64,000 nucleotides of DNA. Origin: CAZLBC01 sp964557575. GTDB taxonomy: Bacteria > Planctomycetota > Phycisphaerae > SM23-33. Position numbers and translations under genes: made by a program. Below the pieces are notes generated by a model. That model saw nothing but the letters and a program-made list of their open reading frames with translations, ran no database searches and had not been told where the DNA came from. The DNA is taken from the NCBI GenBank assembly GCA_964557575.1, contig CAZLBC010000001.1, positions 124,001 through 188,000 of the forward strand, given 5' to 3'. Of the stretch, positions 8,609-17,842 are shown one piece after another. Numbering within the stretch: position 1 is the stretch's first letter; every line of letters starts with the position of its first letter.

Positions 8609-11359
8609 TCAGACCGGAGGCTGCGACATTTCGCCTTCCGGACCCATCGGAGGCTCTTCCCCTCCGGGAGGCGGCTCGCTCATGCCCGGCTCCATCCCGG
8701 GTTCGCCTTCCGGCCCCATCGGAGGCTCTTCCCCTCCGGGAGGCGGCGGAGGCGGCTCGCTCATGCCCGGCTCCATCCCGGGTTCACCTTCCGGCCCCAT
8801 CGGAGATTCTTCCCCTCCGGCGTCTGCGGGCGGCGCGGACATCCCGGGCTGCTCGCCGTCGGCCGAAACTCCCATCGATTGGTGCGCCCGGTTGAACTCG
8901 TCGATATTCGCATCCAACTGCTGGAGGAACAAGTCCATGCCGGAATGAATATCGTTCAACTGCGTGAGCATCTGCTGTGCTCTCGCGGCGAACCCTTTAT
9001 TCCCGATCGGGGATTTCACCCGAGTGAGAATGTCGCCCACCGTGTTGTTCATGATGGTGCCGAGTTGTTCCCGGAGGCCGTAAATCTCGTCCTTCAATCG
9101 AACGAGTGCTTGGGCCGCCGTCTCGGCGTTGCGACGCTTGTAATCATCTTGTTCTTGCAGCCCCAGCACAAGTGCCGCCGCACGGCCAATCTTGCTCGGA
9201 TCGGCCATCAAACCCTCCATCAAAGCGTCAAGGAACCCGTGAGGATCGGTCTGGAACATCGATTCAAGCTGTTTTCGGTCGGAATAAAACGAATTACGCG
9301 CTCCCGACCACCTCGACCCTTTGGTAGTAACCTGACGACCGTTGTGAGCATTCATGCTCGCGGAAAGGGCCTGTTTTTCGGTATCTTTCTTCGTCTTCGC
9401 GAAGTGAACGAACAGGTTTTTCGTGAGTTCGTTGTACAAATCTCCGACGATCCCGGCCTGCACGATCTTGGACAACGTGGAGTCGTCGCAATCCGGGCAA
9501 AGATCGCGAGCTTCCTTCCACCGATCATCAGCCGGAAGTTCCGGTTCCGGCGTCGGCTCGCCCGTTGCTTCGGGTTCTCCCCCGCTCGGCTGCGGAGCGG
9601 GTCCGCCTCCGATATCGATGTCGACTCCGCCGCCCGCCGGTTCCGGCGCACCCGTGTCGGAGAGTTCCGGAGGACCCCCGATCCCGGCATCGTCTTCGGG
9701 GGCTTCCTCACCCTCCGGCGGCATCTCGTCGAGGTCAATGTCGATGTCGTCTTCGCCCCCGGGAGGCACGCTCAACCCCGGTTCCGGCGGCGCGTCGTCA
9801 AGCTCGTCTTCGTCTTGCTCGGAAAGGTTGTCGAGAATCCGCTCCGCCGCCAGTTCGAGAAGCGTCGGCGTCAGCATTCGTTCGGCTTCCGCGAGGTCGA
9901 TTTGTTCATACGTCGCGGGCGAGATAAACGGACCCGGGTGCTTCGCTTCGAGGATTCCGCTGTAGCGCGGAAACGTTCGAAGAGCCTTCCGCATGATCGA
10001 CTCGTTCTTCTTCTGTTCGTCCTCGCCATCGTCGTCCAGCGCGGCACCGGCGGCACTGACGCCTGTTCCGGCCGCTCTCACGACGTCTCCGGCAACACCG
10101 ACGACGGGGGAGGCGACTTTCTTGGCAATCGTCCCCGCGCCCTTCACCGTTCCCTTGGCAACGTCTCCGACAACTTCCGCGCCCTTCGCGATCGCAGTGC
10201 CAACGGTTTCCCGGATATCCTCGGTCATGAAAACCTCGGTTCCGCCGAGATCGGCGGACGGGTCGAGATTCGGGTTTTCCGTAACGGCTTCCCGAACTTC
10301 CTCGGGCCTGTCCGGCGTCGCAATGATCCGTGCTTCGCCTCCCGTGCTGGCGTGGTCCTGCGCGGACATCTTCATATCGCTGTATTGCTGCGGGTCCCAG
10401 TTCGACTCCAACGTTCCTCCGACGGCCCACGCGCCGTCTTGGCTTTGCGTGAGGAGCGCGAGCGTCTGTCCGCCGTACTGTTCGACCATCCGCTGCGCTT
10501 CTTCCTCAGCGGCGGCCTGAAGCTCGTCCGGGTCCTGCTGCTCGAACATCGAATCGAGAACGGATTCGACCGTTGCTCCGGTGACCGTCATCTTTCCCTT
10601 CTTGACGGTCGGAATATCCGCCGTCGTCTGCGCGTCCTGCTTGGACGGGAGGTCCGCCGGAAAGCTCCCTTGACTCGCGATGCGGCCTCCGCCGCCCCTC
10701 GACCCGCCATCCGAGACTGAACCGACTTCGGAGCCGGTGTAGTCTCCGCTCTTATCGCTGTCGGGATTGTCCATCTGGTAAAGGTTGTTCGCGACGGTCA
10801 TCGGCTGCGTCTTTTCGGGCTTCCCGCCCTTCGGACCCGCGCCCTTTCCGCCGCCGCTTCCGCCGTGCGCGCCGACCGTCGTGGCGTCCGTTCCGCCGTC
10901 CGTGGACGGAATGTCGGCATCTTCGTTGTTGTCGGAACCGCCGGTGAAATCGTCGGGAAGGTCATCGTCGTCGACCGGGCTGTCGATTCCGTCCATGCCC
11001 TTCGGCTTGTCCGGATTATCACTGGTTACGGCGCGGTCGCCGGAGTCGACGTCGAACCGGTCGGAAGAAGGCTCCTCGGTTCCCGTGGGCTTGTCCGCCG
11101 ACGGCGAAAAATTCCCGTATCCCATCTCGTACAACGCCTGTCTGGAAAACCGGCGCGCGACTTGAGCTTCGGTAATGTTTTGAACCGCGCCCTGAACGTC
11201 GGCGGGGAAAACCCCCACGGCGTTTCCGTGGCTGTCTTCCACAAAGTGCCGCTGCTCTGTTCCGCGCGTCGCGATCACCGTGCCGTCAACGTACTGGCAC
11301 TGGAAACCGCATTCCTCCAGCGCAACGACAACCTTCTGGATGCTCACTTCACCGTTCAT
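8609..11359 (-). CDS. Large low-complexity head-cluster protein with C-terminal tandem repeats
   Basis: A 916-residue acidic protein. A folded-looking N-terminus (MNGEVSIQKVVVALEECGFQCQYVDG...) is followed by a long Asp/Gly/Ser linker, a Gly/Ala/Val-rich stretch near 380-440 (GTVKGAGTIAKKVASPVVGVAGDVV), and a helical core around 620-830. It ends in three imperfect copies of a 20-odd residue Gly-Glu-Pro-Met repeat. The mixture of disordered linkers and helices resembles core or internal head proteins. It has internal LxE/FEQ sites (SVLDSMFEQQ) that a gp21-type protease might use. No family recognised. Confidence 0.6.
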   Translation of the reverse strand: MNGEVSIQKVVVALEECGFQCQYVDGTVIATRGTEQRHFVEDSHGNAVGVFPADVQGAVQNITEAQVARRFSRQALYEMGYGNFSPSADKPTGTEEPSSDRFDVDSGDRAVTSDNPDKPKGMDGIDSPVDDDDLPDDFTGGSDNNEDADIPSTDGGTDATTVGAHGGSGGGKGAGPKGGKPEKTQPMTVANNLYQMDNPDSDKSGDYTGSEVGSVSDGGSRGGGGRIASQGSFPADLPSKQDAQTTADIPTVKKGKMTVTGATVESVLDSMFEQQDPDELQAAAEEEAQRMVEQYGGQTLALLTQSQDGAWAVGGTLESNWDPQQYSDMKMSAQDHASTGGEARIIATPDRPEEVREAVTENPNLDPSADLGGTEVFMTEDIRETVGTAIAKGAEVVGDVAKGTVKGAGTIAKKVASPVVGVAGDVVRAAGTGVSAAGAALDDDGEDEQKKNESIMRKALRTFPRYSGILEAKHPGPFISPATYEQIDLAEAERMLTPTLLELAAERILDNLSEQDEDELDDAPPEPGLSVPPGGEDDIDIDLDEMPPEGEEAPEDDAGIGGPPELSDTGAPEPAGGGVDIDIGGGPAPQPSGGEPEATGEPTPEPELPADDRWKEARDLCPDCDDSTLSKIVQAGIVGDLYNELTKNLFVHFAKTKKDTEKQALSASMNAHNGRQVTTKGSRWSGARNSFYSDRKQLESMFQTDPHGFLDALMEGLMADPSKIGRAAALVLGLQEQDDYKRRNAETAAQALVRLKDEIYGLREQLGTIMNNTVGDILTRVKSPIGNKGFAARAQQMLTQLNDIHSGMDLFLQQLDANIDEFNRAHQSMGVSADGEQPGMSAPPADAGGEESPMGPEGEPGMEPGMSEPPPPPPGGEEPPMGPEGEPGMEPGMSEPPPGGEEPPMGPEGEMSQPPV
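8640..8830. repeat. Tandem repeats coding the Gly/Pro/Met-rich tail
   Basis: Three imperfect direct copies, the last two about 80-90 bases each, coding GGEEPPMGPEGEPGMEPGMS-type units at the C-terminus of the 916-residue protein. Unit edges differ by a proline run, as expected from slippage or recombination. Confidence 0.7.
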
Positions 11360-11377
11360 GTTCTGACTCCCTGAGTT

Positions 11378-13264
11378 TTACCGCAGAACCTGCTGGATCG
11401 ATTTTCCGATAATGTCGGGCATCGGAACGTCCAGCGGACGACTGACCGTCGGCGCGAATACGCTTTGCAGGTCCGGCCCGAAATCTTCGCCCGGCTTCGG
11501 GATATAAAGTACCCACCAATCGACATTCTCATCAAGCGGCCCCCCGAGTATCCGGACTTCGGGGTAGTCCTGCTGGATTCCCTGCGCGACGGCCTGCACG
11601 TCGGATTCTTCGAGCGTCGGGTTCAGAAGGACGTAGAGGGCTTCCGCGCCCTTGTCGAAAACGGCGTCTTCAAGAACATCCAGCATGTTCAACCGGTTCA
11701 TTTTTCGAATGACCCGGTCGAGTATAAGGTCGGACTTCCCCGTGCGCACGTACCCGTACGATACGGCTTCAAGCATCGCACGACGCGGGCCGACGACCGG
11801 AGCGCGCGACGCCATCCAATCTTGCGCGGCGTGCATCCCGGACTGCGAATCGAACGTCATGAACCCGAGTTTCCCCTTCGCGCACTCGACGATAACGCCT
11901 TCATTCGGGATTCCTAAAACGAAATCGTCGCCTTTCCGCTTGAGCCACGGACGTTCGGATTCCATCCCCTCGGAAAGCTGCGCAAAGGCGATGTGCATGT
12001 CGTACGTGGAAAGAGGATGCCTCGTGTCCCAAACATAGTAGCCTTCCGTCATCGTCGGCCGGGGAAGCTCGCCGGAACACAAGACGTGGCCTTCGGCGAC
12101 GTGAATAACCGGAACGCCGCCGAGAGACATCCGCTTCGCCTTCCCGTGAAACCACGGCATTCCGTTGACGGTCGGAACACTCTCCGACATTTCAACCTTG
12201 CTGTTCGAAAGGTCCTCGTATTTTCCGGAAGCCAATCGCATCGACTCGTCGTGTCGGCGAAGCTCGACCTTCACTTGGCGTTTGTCTTCCGGCGCGCGGT
12301 TGCTGCTGGAATCCCCGGTGTACCTCACGGCGTTTTTACGCCCGGCCTCTTGACGGCCGTCACGCGTGATCGCGTTTCTCGCCTTGTCGTCGTTCCCCTG
12401 TCGAACGCCCTCCTTGGCGTTTCGTCGGTTTCTTTGAATCTGCAACGGATCGCTGACATTGATCCCGTACGATTCATTCCGCGCCGCCTGCGCTTGGGCG
12501 ACGTCCGGAATATTTCCACGCATGTTCCCCATGCGACTCACAAGTCCGCGCGTCGCGTGGTAGTGGTTGATCCGCGACTGCTGCGGATCGGTCGGCTCAC
12601 GCTCGGGAGCCGTCGCGCTGGGACGAGGGATCGAGAAATCGATAATCCCGGGAACCTCGCGATGCTGCGCGGGTCCTCCGGGAATAAAAGGACCGGGACG
12701 GTCCCACGGGTACTTGGACCACTGAGTTCCCGACCCGACTCCGCCAAGCGAGTTGACGTAGTATTCGTCGAGCATCTTCCGCGCCTTCTGCGCCTCGGTC
12801 CACGTCGGGAGGGCTGAAACACCCACAGACTCCATGTGCGTGCGGAGCGCGTCGAACCGGTGCTTTCGCCGGACCTCGCAAAGCAACGCCGCACAAAGCT
12901 CGTGGACCTCCGGGGCCGCTTCGTTCAAGCGATCTCCGTACTCCCCGATGATGTTGAACAACGCCTCGTCGCGCTGACGCCACGGCACAATGGCTCCGGG
13001 ATGCTGATCGGCGCGGCTCCGCTTGTTCAACAGAGCGGTAATGTCTCCGACCGCGCCCGCGTCCCGTTCCGGCGGTTCGGCAAGTTTCAAACCGGTTTCG
13101 GAATCGGACTTGCGTTCCCAGTCGTTGGAAATCTGATCGTCGATGTCTTCCTCGCCCGGATCGTTTCCGAACAGTCCGCGACCCATCCCGTAAATCTTGG
13201 CGTTCTGCTGGACGACTTCCGGGTCGTTCAGCGGCCCCGATCGATCTTGACGTTTCTTAGCCAT
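11378..13264 (-). CDS. Hypothetical large protein in head cluster
   Basis: A 628-residue protein starting MAKKRQDRSGPLNDPEVV; the ATG at 13264 has GGAG nine bases upstream, favouring it over the longer ORF from 13324. The N-terminal 350 residues are polar and probably flexible. From about 390 on the protein looks globular (a VWDTRHPLSTYDMHIAFAQL region, then a Trp-rich VDWWVLYIPKPGEDFG near the end). No catalytic motif was recognised. Its place between the two low-complexity head-cluster proteins suggests a virion or assembly protein, perhaps portal- or core-associated, but this is guesswork. Confidence 0.55.
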   Translation of the reverse strand: MAKKRQDRSGPLNDPEVVQQNAKIYGMGRGLFGNDPGEEDIDDQISNDWERKSDSETGLKLAEPPERDAGAVGDITALLNKRSRADQHPGAIVPWRQRDEALFNIIGEYGDRLNEAAPEVHELCAALLCEVRRKHRFDALRTHMESVGVSALPTWTEAQKARKMLDEYYVNSLGGVGSGTQWSKYPWDRPGPFIPGGPAQHREVPGIIDFSIPRPSATAPEREPTDPQQSRINHYHATRGLVSRMGNMRGNIPDVAQAQAARNESYGINVSDPLQIQRNRRNAKEGVRQGNDDKARNAITRDGRQEAGRKNAVRYTGDSSSNRAPEDKRQVKVELRRHDESMRLASGKYEDLSNSKVEMSESVPTVNGMPWFHGKAKRMSLGGVPVIHVAEGHVLCSGELPRPTMTEGYYVWDTRHPLSTYDMHIAFAQLSEGMESERPWLKRKGDDFVLGIPNEGVIVECAKGKLGFMTFDSQSGMHAAQDWMASRAPVVGPRRAMLEAVSYGYVRTGKSDLILDRVIRKMNRLNMLDVLEDAVFDKGAEALYVLLNPTLEESDVQAVAQGIQQDYPEVRILGGPLDENVDWWVLYIPKPGEDFGPDLQSVFAPTVSRPLDVPMPDIIGKSIQQVLR

Positions 13265-13320
13265 AGGTTTTTTCTCCATGCCTGCGACGTGGGGATTATC
13301 ACATGAAGCCGCCCGCGCTG

Positions 13321-13755
13321 TCAACTCAGCAGGATGTCCCGCCGCATTTCCTGCAGTTGCCGCATGGCGGAAACAGCCGCGTTCACCTCGCCGGGCTGCA
13401 TGTCTCTCAAATGGTCGAGCATCACCTGATCGGGGATTCCGGTGTCCGCGACGTCATCCTTCAATAGAAGCCGACGGACCTGCGCGTGGAGAAGCTCGAA
13501 CTCAACCCACTCCATGCGCTTGACCTTCTTGATCTGCGGGTCAAGGATCGCAATCATCTGCTTTCGAAGATCGATAGCGCGCTTCTCCACCGACTCCGGC
13601 GGATTCGCGCGCAGGTCCCCAAGGGCCTTCCGGTACGCCTTCTTGGCGGACACGACGTCAGTTGTCACAAGAAACGAGTTCATGTACTCGGCTTCGGCAA
13701 GCTGCCGCCGGGCGTCTTCGATCGATTGTTCGGAACGTTTGGATTTCTTAGCCAT
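13321..13755 (-). CDS. Hypothetical helical protein
   Basis: A 144-residue, strongly helical, charged protein (SIEDARRQLAEAEYMNSFL, KKVKRMEWVEFELLHAQVRRLLL). Likely coiled-coil. It overlaps the next gene upstream by 8 bases. No family recognised. Confidence 0.6.
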   Translation of the reverse strand: MAKKSKRSEQSIEDARRQLAEAEYMNSFLVTTDVVSAKKAYRKALGDLRANPPESVEKRAIDLRKQMIAILDPQIKKVKRMEWVEFELLHAQVRRLLLKDDVADTGIPDQVMLDHLRDMQPGEVNAAVSAMRQLQEMRRDILLS

Positions 13756-13963
13756 TCAACTGCTGCTGGATGCGTCCCCCGAACTGCGCGTGTCGGATTC
13801 CGATCGGCAGCCGGTTGATCTTCTCCGCCTGCTCGGACGTGACCTCGATGACCCGTCCACGCTCGTTCTCGTTGACCGACACGGGGTCGGAACCGGTCGT
13901 GTCCCTGATCCGGCTCCGCATTTCATCGCGGCCCAGTCGACTGCTCACTACGTACTTCGGCAT
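13748..13963 (-). CDS. Small hypothetical protein
   Basis: A 71-residue soluble protein (MPKYVVSSRLGRDEMRSRIRDTTG...). It overlaps the gene on each side (8 and 41 bases) in the minus-strand run, which supports translation by coupling. Function unknown. Confidence 0.5.
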   Translation of the reverse strand: MPKYVVSSRLGRDEMRSRIRDTTGSDPVSVNENERGRVIEVTSEQAEKINRLPIGIRHAQFGGRIQQQLNG

Positions 13964-14660
13964 TGTCCGTTTCCTCCTGCGGTCTCCATCCGCCCTTGAC
14001 GTGCTTCAAAGTATACTGCGCGCCGTGCGTCAGTAAACAGTCAAGGATGCTCATTCGAGGATGCCACCCCAGGTGAACCTGCGGATACGGTATGTTAACG
14101 TAATCCTGAAACACGAACTCGACGTCTGAATCGGGAAAACGCTTCGGCAGCGTCCCGATGTTCCCGGCCCCCGACAGCAACGCGTCGGCCCCGGTCTCTT
14201 CGACGATGTGCATGGAAAGCGCGTGAAAATCCTCGACGACGGCGTCGGTGATAGCGGAACACAGCTTAACGGGAGTCGCGATTCCGAGAAGCTCCTTCAT
14301 GCGGTGGATCAATCCGACATTGACGTCGATCAGCTTCTTGTGCCCTAGAAACTCGAAAACCAAGTCCGCGTATTCTTCCCAATAGCGGGCGCGGCCCCGG
14401 TAGTTCGCCTCCACGATGCTCCACCCCCGTCGAACGTCGGAACGCGACTTCACTTCGATGTCGCGAACCATGTTCCCCCGGCGGGATACGGGAACCGTGA
14501 ACCAAGACCAACCGTCCGCCGTCCGAACCCGGTTACGGTTCTGGTAGTGGCGGTGTCGGAACCGCATCGTGTCCGCGACGACCAGCAAGTCCGCGTAATA
14601 CAGGCGATTCCAGAATCCGAGGTACGGAAGAAATTCAGGAGGTTGAACTGATACGATCAT
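13923..14660 (-). CDS. WbqC-like family protein
   Basis: A 245-residue protein starting MIVSVQPPEFLPYLGFWNRL. The start at 14660 has TGGAG eight bases upstream. The opening 'QPpeFLPylGFwnrl', the DTMRFRHRHYQNRNRV segment and the following TVPV are hallmarks of the WbqC-like family, which is found in O-antigen and other glycan gene clusters and in some phages. The family's chemistry is not firmly established; it is often taken to act in sugar or amino-sugar transfer. A bidirectional terminator lies directly upstream, so this gene needs its own promoter. Confidence 0.85.
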   Translation of the reverse strand: MIVSVQPPEFLPYLGFWNRLYYADLLVVADTMRFRHRHYQNRNRVRTADGWSWFTVPVSRRGNMVRDIEVKSRSDVRRGWSIVEANYRGRARYWEEYADLVFEFLGHKKLIDVNVGLIHRMKELLGIATPVKLCSAITDAVVEDFHALSMHIVEETGADALLSGAGNIGTLPKRFPDSDVEFVFQDYVNIPYPQVHLGWHPRMSILDCLLTHGAQYTLKHVKGGWRPQEETDNAEVRSEQSTGPR

Positions 14661-14717
14661 GGCGACTCCAGCGATCCGACGTCCATTGGCGTTCTTCGCT
14701 ACCGAGTACGAAAACAC

Positions 14718-14746
14718 AAAAGCCTCCCGGCGACCGGGAGGCTTTT
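14718..14746. terminator. Bidirectional intrinsic terminator
   Basis: A 13-bp stem (AAAAGCCTCCCGG with its complement) around a CGA loop has T tracts on both strands. On the minus strand it would end the transcript of the 125-residue gene at 14773-15150. Confidence 0.85.
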
Positions 14747-14772
14747 AATACTGACGGGTAGCGCGAACGGAG

Positions 14773-15150
14773 TCAAGCGATCACTCGACGCTGGACCGGC
14801 ATGTCCGAAGTGACCGGAATCTCCTGCACGCCGATCGCGCGCCCGATCGCTGCGGACTGGTTGTCAGCGTACCTTCGCATCCGGTAGTTCGCTTCCCCGG
14901 CCAACGCCGTCGTCATCCTTCGAAGTTCAGGAGTCGCTTCAATCCCAAGGCGATCCACGATGAACCGCGTCAGGCTTTCTTCCGAGAATATCTCGGGGAG
15001 CGGCATCGGGACCCCGACGAACACGACGTCGCCTACGCGAAGGTCCTCCGTAAGGACGTACTGGGACGCGGCAGCCGCGTGACTGGACGCGTACACGGCG
15101 TCCCACGGTCCGTCTTTGTAAACGCTGCACAGGTAAGTTCTGAGTTCCAT
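14773..15150 (-). CDS. Hypothetical protein on its own transcript
   Basis: A 125-residue protein (MELRTYLCSVYKDGPWDAVYASSHAAAASQYVL...). The ATG at 15150 has GGAG eight bases upstream; a GTG at 15159 is less likely. It begins with a strand-rich domain containing VGDVVFVGVP and ends in helices. It is flanked by a sigma-70-type promoter and an intrinsic terminator, so it is a single-gene unit and could be expressed early. No family recognised. Confidence 0.6.
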   Translation of the reverse strand: MELRTYLCSVYKDGPWDAVYASSHAAAASQYVLTEDLRVGDVVFVGVPMPLPEIFSEESLTRFIVDRLGIEATPELRRMTTALAGEANYRMRRYADNQSAAIGRAIGVQEIPVTSDMPVQRRVIA

Positions 15151-15180
15151 CGATTTCACTCCAACGTTGCCTACGCTGGA

Positions 15181-15210
15181 ATAATACCGCTAAAACCCCG
15201 TGTAAGTCAA
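15181..15210 (-). promoter_or_regulatory. Sigma-70-type promoter TTGACT-N18-TATTAT
   Basis: On the minus strand TTGACT (15205-15210) and TATTAT (15181-15186) are separated by 18 bases in AT-rich DNA, 31 bases upstream of the start at 15150. It matches the host housekeeping consensus rather than the CCGATAWA element used elsewhere in the window. Confidence 0.7.
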
Positions 15211-15305
15211 TATATTGTATACGGTTACGCTGAAAGACCCGAAACCTCGAAGTATGCTCACATCGGACCACGGTTCGCGTAAGTGCATATAGTGCAACGG
15301 CTTAC

Positions 15306-15875
15306 TCATGCTCCGAACGGTTCCAAATACCGCACGGATTCACGTTCAGCCACCGGAATAAATTTCGCGCCAAGAGCGTGAAAGAAAGTCTCCTCGTCCG
15401 GAGTGGCGAGCTTGACGTCCCCTTGCTTCAGTCCGGACGCGCCGAATTTCATCCCGCGCTTCTCCGCGAACATATCGATCATCTGACAAAGGATGACCGG
15501 ACCGGTCGCGTGAACGGTCGCCGCTCCCGCGTAAGCCGGGTCGACAACGATCCACGAAACGCTTCCGCTGTCGTCGGGGAGAGCCGTGTAGTCGTACACC
15601 TTGAACGACTTGACAACGGCTCCGGGCCAGATCGCCTTCACGTTCGCGCTGATGCGCGCCCGGAGGTCAACGAGGTTCGCGCCCTCGGTCCCGACGACGA
15701 CGAAGCAAAGATGCTTGACCTTTTTCGCGTCCGGGTTCCGTCGAATGTCCCCGCAAACCACGACGCGGTCGACCCCGGACTTGACGTTGTAAAAACCGCC
15801 GGACCCGAAAGCCGGGTTTATCTGTTCCGTCAGATTCCTCACGTATTCCGCCGACCAAAAATCGTAAGCCGCCAT
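15306..15875 (-). CDS. Hypothetical protein, possibly nucleic-acid or nucleotide related
   Basis: A 189-residue soluble protein starting MAAYDFWSAEYVRNLTEQINPAF. It contains DRVVVCGDIRRNPDAKKVKHLCFVVVG, then a SWIVVDPAYAGAATVHATGP segment reminiscent of hypothetical phage proteins with a nucleotidyltransferase-like layout (GDIR/CFVVVG), but catalytic residues cannot be assigned with confidence. It starts one base after the CobT-like gene's frame ends, so it shares its transcript with the CobS/CobT block. Confidence 0.5.
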   Translation of the reverse strand: MAAYDFWSAEYVRNLTEQINPAFGSGGFYNVKSGVDRVVVCGDIRRNPDAKKVKHLCFVVVGTEGANLVDLRARISANVKAIWPGAVVKSFKVYDYTALPDDSGSVSWIVVDPAYAGAATVHATGPVILCQMIDMFAEKRGMKFGASGLKQGDVKLATPDEETFFHALGAKFIPVAERESVRYLEPFGA

Positions 15876-15876
15876 G

Positions 15877-17835
15877 TCAACCTCCCAAAAACTTGCGTTG
15901 CATCACCCGGACGAAGTCGCTTTCCACCTGCGACCTCGACGTGTCCAGCATAACGTACTCGTCGAAACAGCGCGCCACGTTTGTCGGAGCGTTCACTCCA
16001 AAGCCGATCGTCTCGATCCCGAAGGCTTCCCGTGCGTGTCCCGCGAAACGGCGCATGAACGCCTGCGCATCTCCGTACGCGCCGTTCGGCGCGCCGTCAG
16101 TGAGAATGAACAACAGCTTGCGTTCTTCCCTGCGTTCGGACAAACGTCGCACCGCGCCGACCATCGCTTCCGCCATCGGCGTTCCCCCCGAAGCAACCGG
16201 GTAAAAACAACCCTCGCGTTGTGACAAGCGCGACGCAAACGGCTTCACGACATGGTACGTCGCCGCCGCGCGTCCGCCCGACGTGAAAACCGCGACCTCG
16301 GTCTTCGCGTGACACTTCTCAAGGACCTCGCAGAAGAAGTACGCGCAACGCATCACCGTCTTCGATTTAACGCCGACCATGGAAGACGATCCGTCGATTA
16401 AAAGCGTGGCGGCGGTGAACACCTCGCGACCTCGCCGACGCTGTTCGAATATGTCAGACGGGCCGTTGCGCACGGCGAGTAAGTGAAGGTCTCCGGGATT
16501 TATCGATCCGTACTCTTGCTGCGGCCTGTACTTGTTGGCGCGCTTCGCCAAAAGGAACCGGCGCATCTGCTGCGAGATGACCGGAAACAGGTTCTTCGAA
16601 TTGGCTGCGATCGTACGAGACGCGAGCGGCAACGGGGGCGTATTCCGCACGTGGACGCACTGGTCGTCCACGCGATAATCAGCGAACTGAGACACGTGCG
16701 CCTCAATGTGTTCCAGCGCGCCAAGTCCGCAGTCCACTTCGAGGAAACCGGAATCGGACTCTTCGAGAACGTGGCGCGCGGAGTCCCGCACGAGTTCCCG
16801 CATCGAGTTCGCGTCCGCGAAAACCGAGTGGTCATCGACGTCGTCCCCGCGACTCGCCGTGCCTTGGAACATCTCCTCGACAATCAAGTCTTCAACGTCT
16901 TTGACATCATCGGAAGTCTTCGCTTTTTCCGTGCCGCCAATCGGTGTGACGACAGACGGCGAGGGGTCCCCGTCGGACTCCGACCCCGCTTCGGACTTTT
17001 CACCGGACTGCGGCTCCCCGCCGCCAGCCTTTTCACCGGACACGGAACTGACGTCGTCTTCGTCGCCCGGTTCGGAATTACCGCTTGATTCGCTTTCTTC
17101 ACCATCCTCGGAAGACGCGGACTCCTCGCCCGATCCCCCCGGAATGCTAATCTTGTACTCGTCGTCCCCGTCGCCGCTGGAAGACTGATCCGCTTGCTGG
17201 TGCAGCATCTCCAAGAACTCGACGGCGATGTCGTGCGTCTCCTCGACCGTATTCGCGTTGAGCGACTTGTGAACGAACGGAAGCCACGACCGAACCAGCG
17301 CGAGCATCCCCTTCGAGGCGCGCGGAATCACATAGTCCTTGAACAGCCTCGGAAACCGTGTCAGTGCAAGAGCGGTAACGGCTTCATCCGCCGAATCCTG
17401 CATCGGAGTCTTCATCCTGTCCGCAACCGGATCGCGCTGGAACATGTAGCGGCGCACCGCTTCGAAGTATTTCATCGAACCGGGAAAACGCTCGTAGACG
17501 TTCTGCTCGATCCGCATGTCCTCGAAGACGTTCCAGACGACGGGTCCGAACATCCCGTAGTTTTTCGCCAAACGCTTCTTCATGTTGACGACATCCGGCG
17601 AGTTCGTTCGCGATCCGCGCACAAGGTCCACGTGACCCGCCTCGTGGTCGATCGCCCCGATAATCGCCGCCTCGACATCCGCCGGAATCTCGTCCGGAAG
17701 CGCGAACACGCGGATCGTGTCGCCGTCGGTCATCGGCTGATCACCCGAAAACACGATGGAAACGCCCATGTTCTTCGACAGCATGCGCGCCCACTTCCGC
17801 AGAACCGTTTTGAATATGCTCTTCGTCTTTTTCAT
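15877..17835 (-). CDS. CobT-like protein with zincin and VWA domains
   Basis: A 652-residue protein. The N-terminus has IDHEAGHVD (HExxH-type) and a helical region; the middle (about 240-320) is a Ser/Glu/Asp linker; the C-terminus is a von Willebrand A domain with the MIDAS motif DGSSS (LLIDGSSSMVGVKSK) and a later TDGAPNG. This is the layout of the CobT subunit of aerobic cobaltochelatase and of its many phage homologues. With the CobS-like AAA+ protein upstream it should form a MoxR/VWA-type chaperone pair. No cobN or cobalamin genes are seen, so a role in cobalamin synthesis is unlikely; a remodelling role in phage replication or assembly is more likely. The start at 17835 follows GAGG. 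Confidence 0.85.
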   Translation of the reverse strand: MKKTKSIFKTVLRKWARMLSKNMGVSIVFSGDQPMTDGDTIRVFALPDEIPADVEAAIIGAIDHEAGHVDLVRGSRTNSPDVVNMKKRLAKNYGMFGPVVWNVFEDMRIEQNVYERFPGSMKYFEAVRRYMFQRDPVADRMKTPMQDSADEAVTALALTRFPRLFKDYVIPRASKGMLALVRSWLPFVHKSLNANTVEETHDIAVEFLEMLHQQADQSSSGDGDDEYKISIPGGSGEESASSEDGEESESSGNSEPGDEDDVSSVSGEKAGGGEPQSGEKSEAGSESDGDPSPSVVTPIGGTEKAKTSDDVKDVEDLIVEEMFQGTASRGDDVDDHSVFADANSMRELVRDSARHVLEESDSGFLEVDCGLGALEHIEAHVSQFADYRVDDQCVHVRNTPPLPLASRTIAANSKNLFPVISQQMRRFLLAKRANKYRPQQEYGSINPGDLHLLAVRNGPSDIFEQRRRGREVFTAATLLIDGSSSMVGVKSKTVMRCAYFFCEVLEKCHAKTEVAVFTSGGRAAATYHVVKPFASRLSQREGCFYPVASGGTPMAEAMVGAVRRLSERREERKLLFILTDGAPNGAYGDAQAFMRRFAGHAREAFGIETIGFGVNAPTNVARCFDEYVMLDTSRSQVESDFVRVMQRKFLGG

Positions 17836-17842
17836 GGAGTCC

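Noticed and set aside
8597..10720. Plus-strand frame of 707 codons opposite the 916-residue protein
   Set aside because: Shadow of a low-complexity minus-strand gene; composition is dominated by Arg and Pro and follows the codon phase of the real gene.
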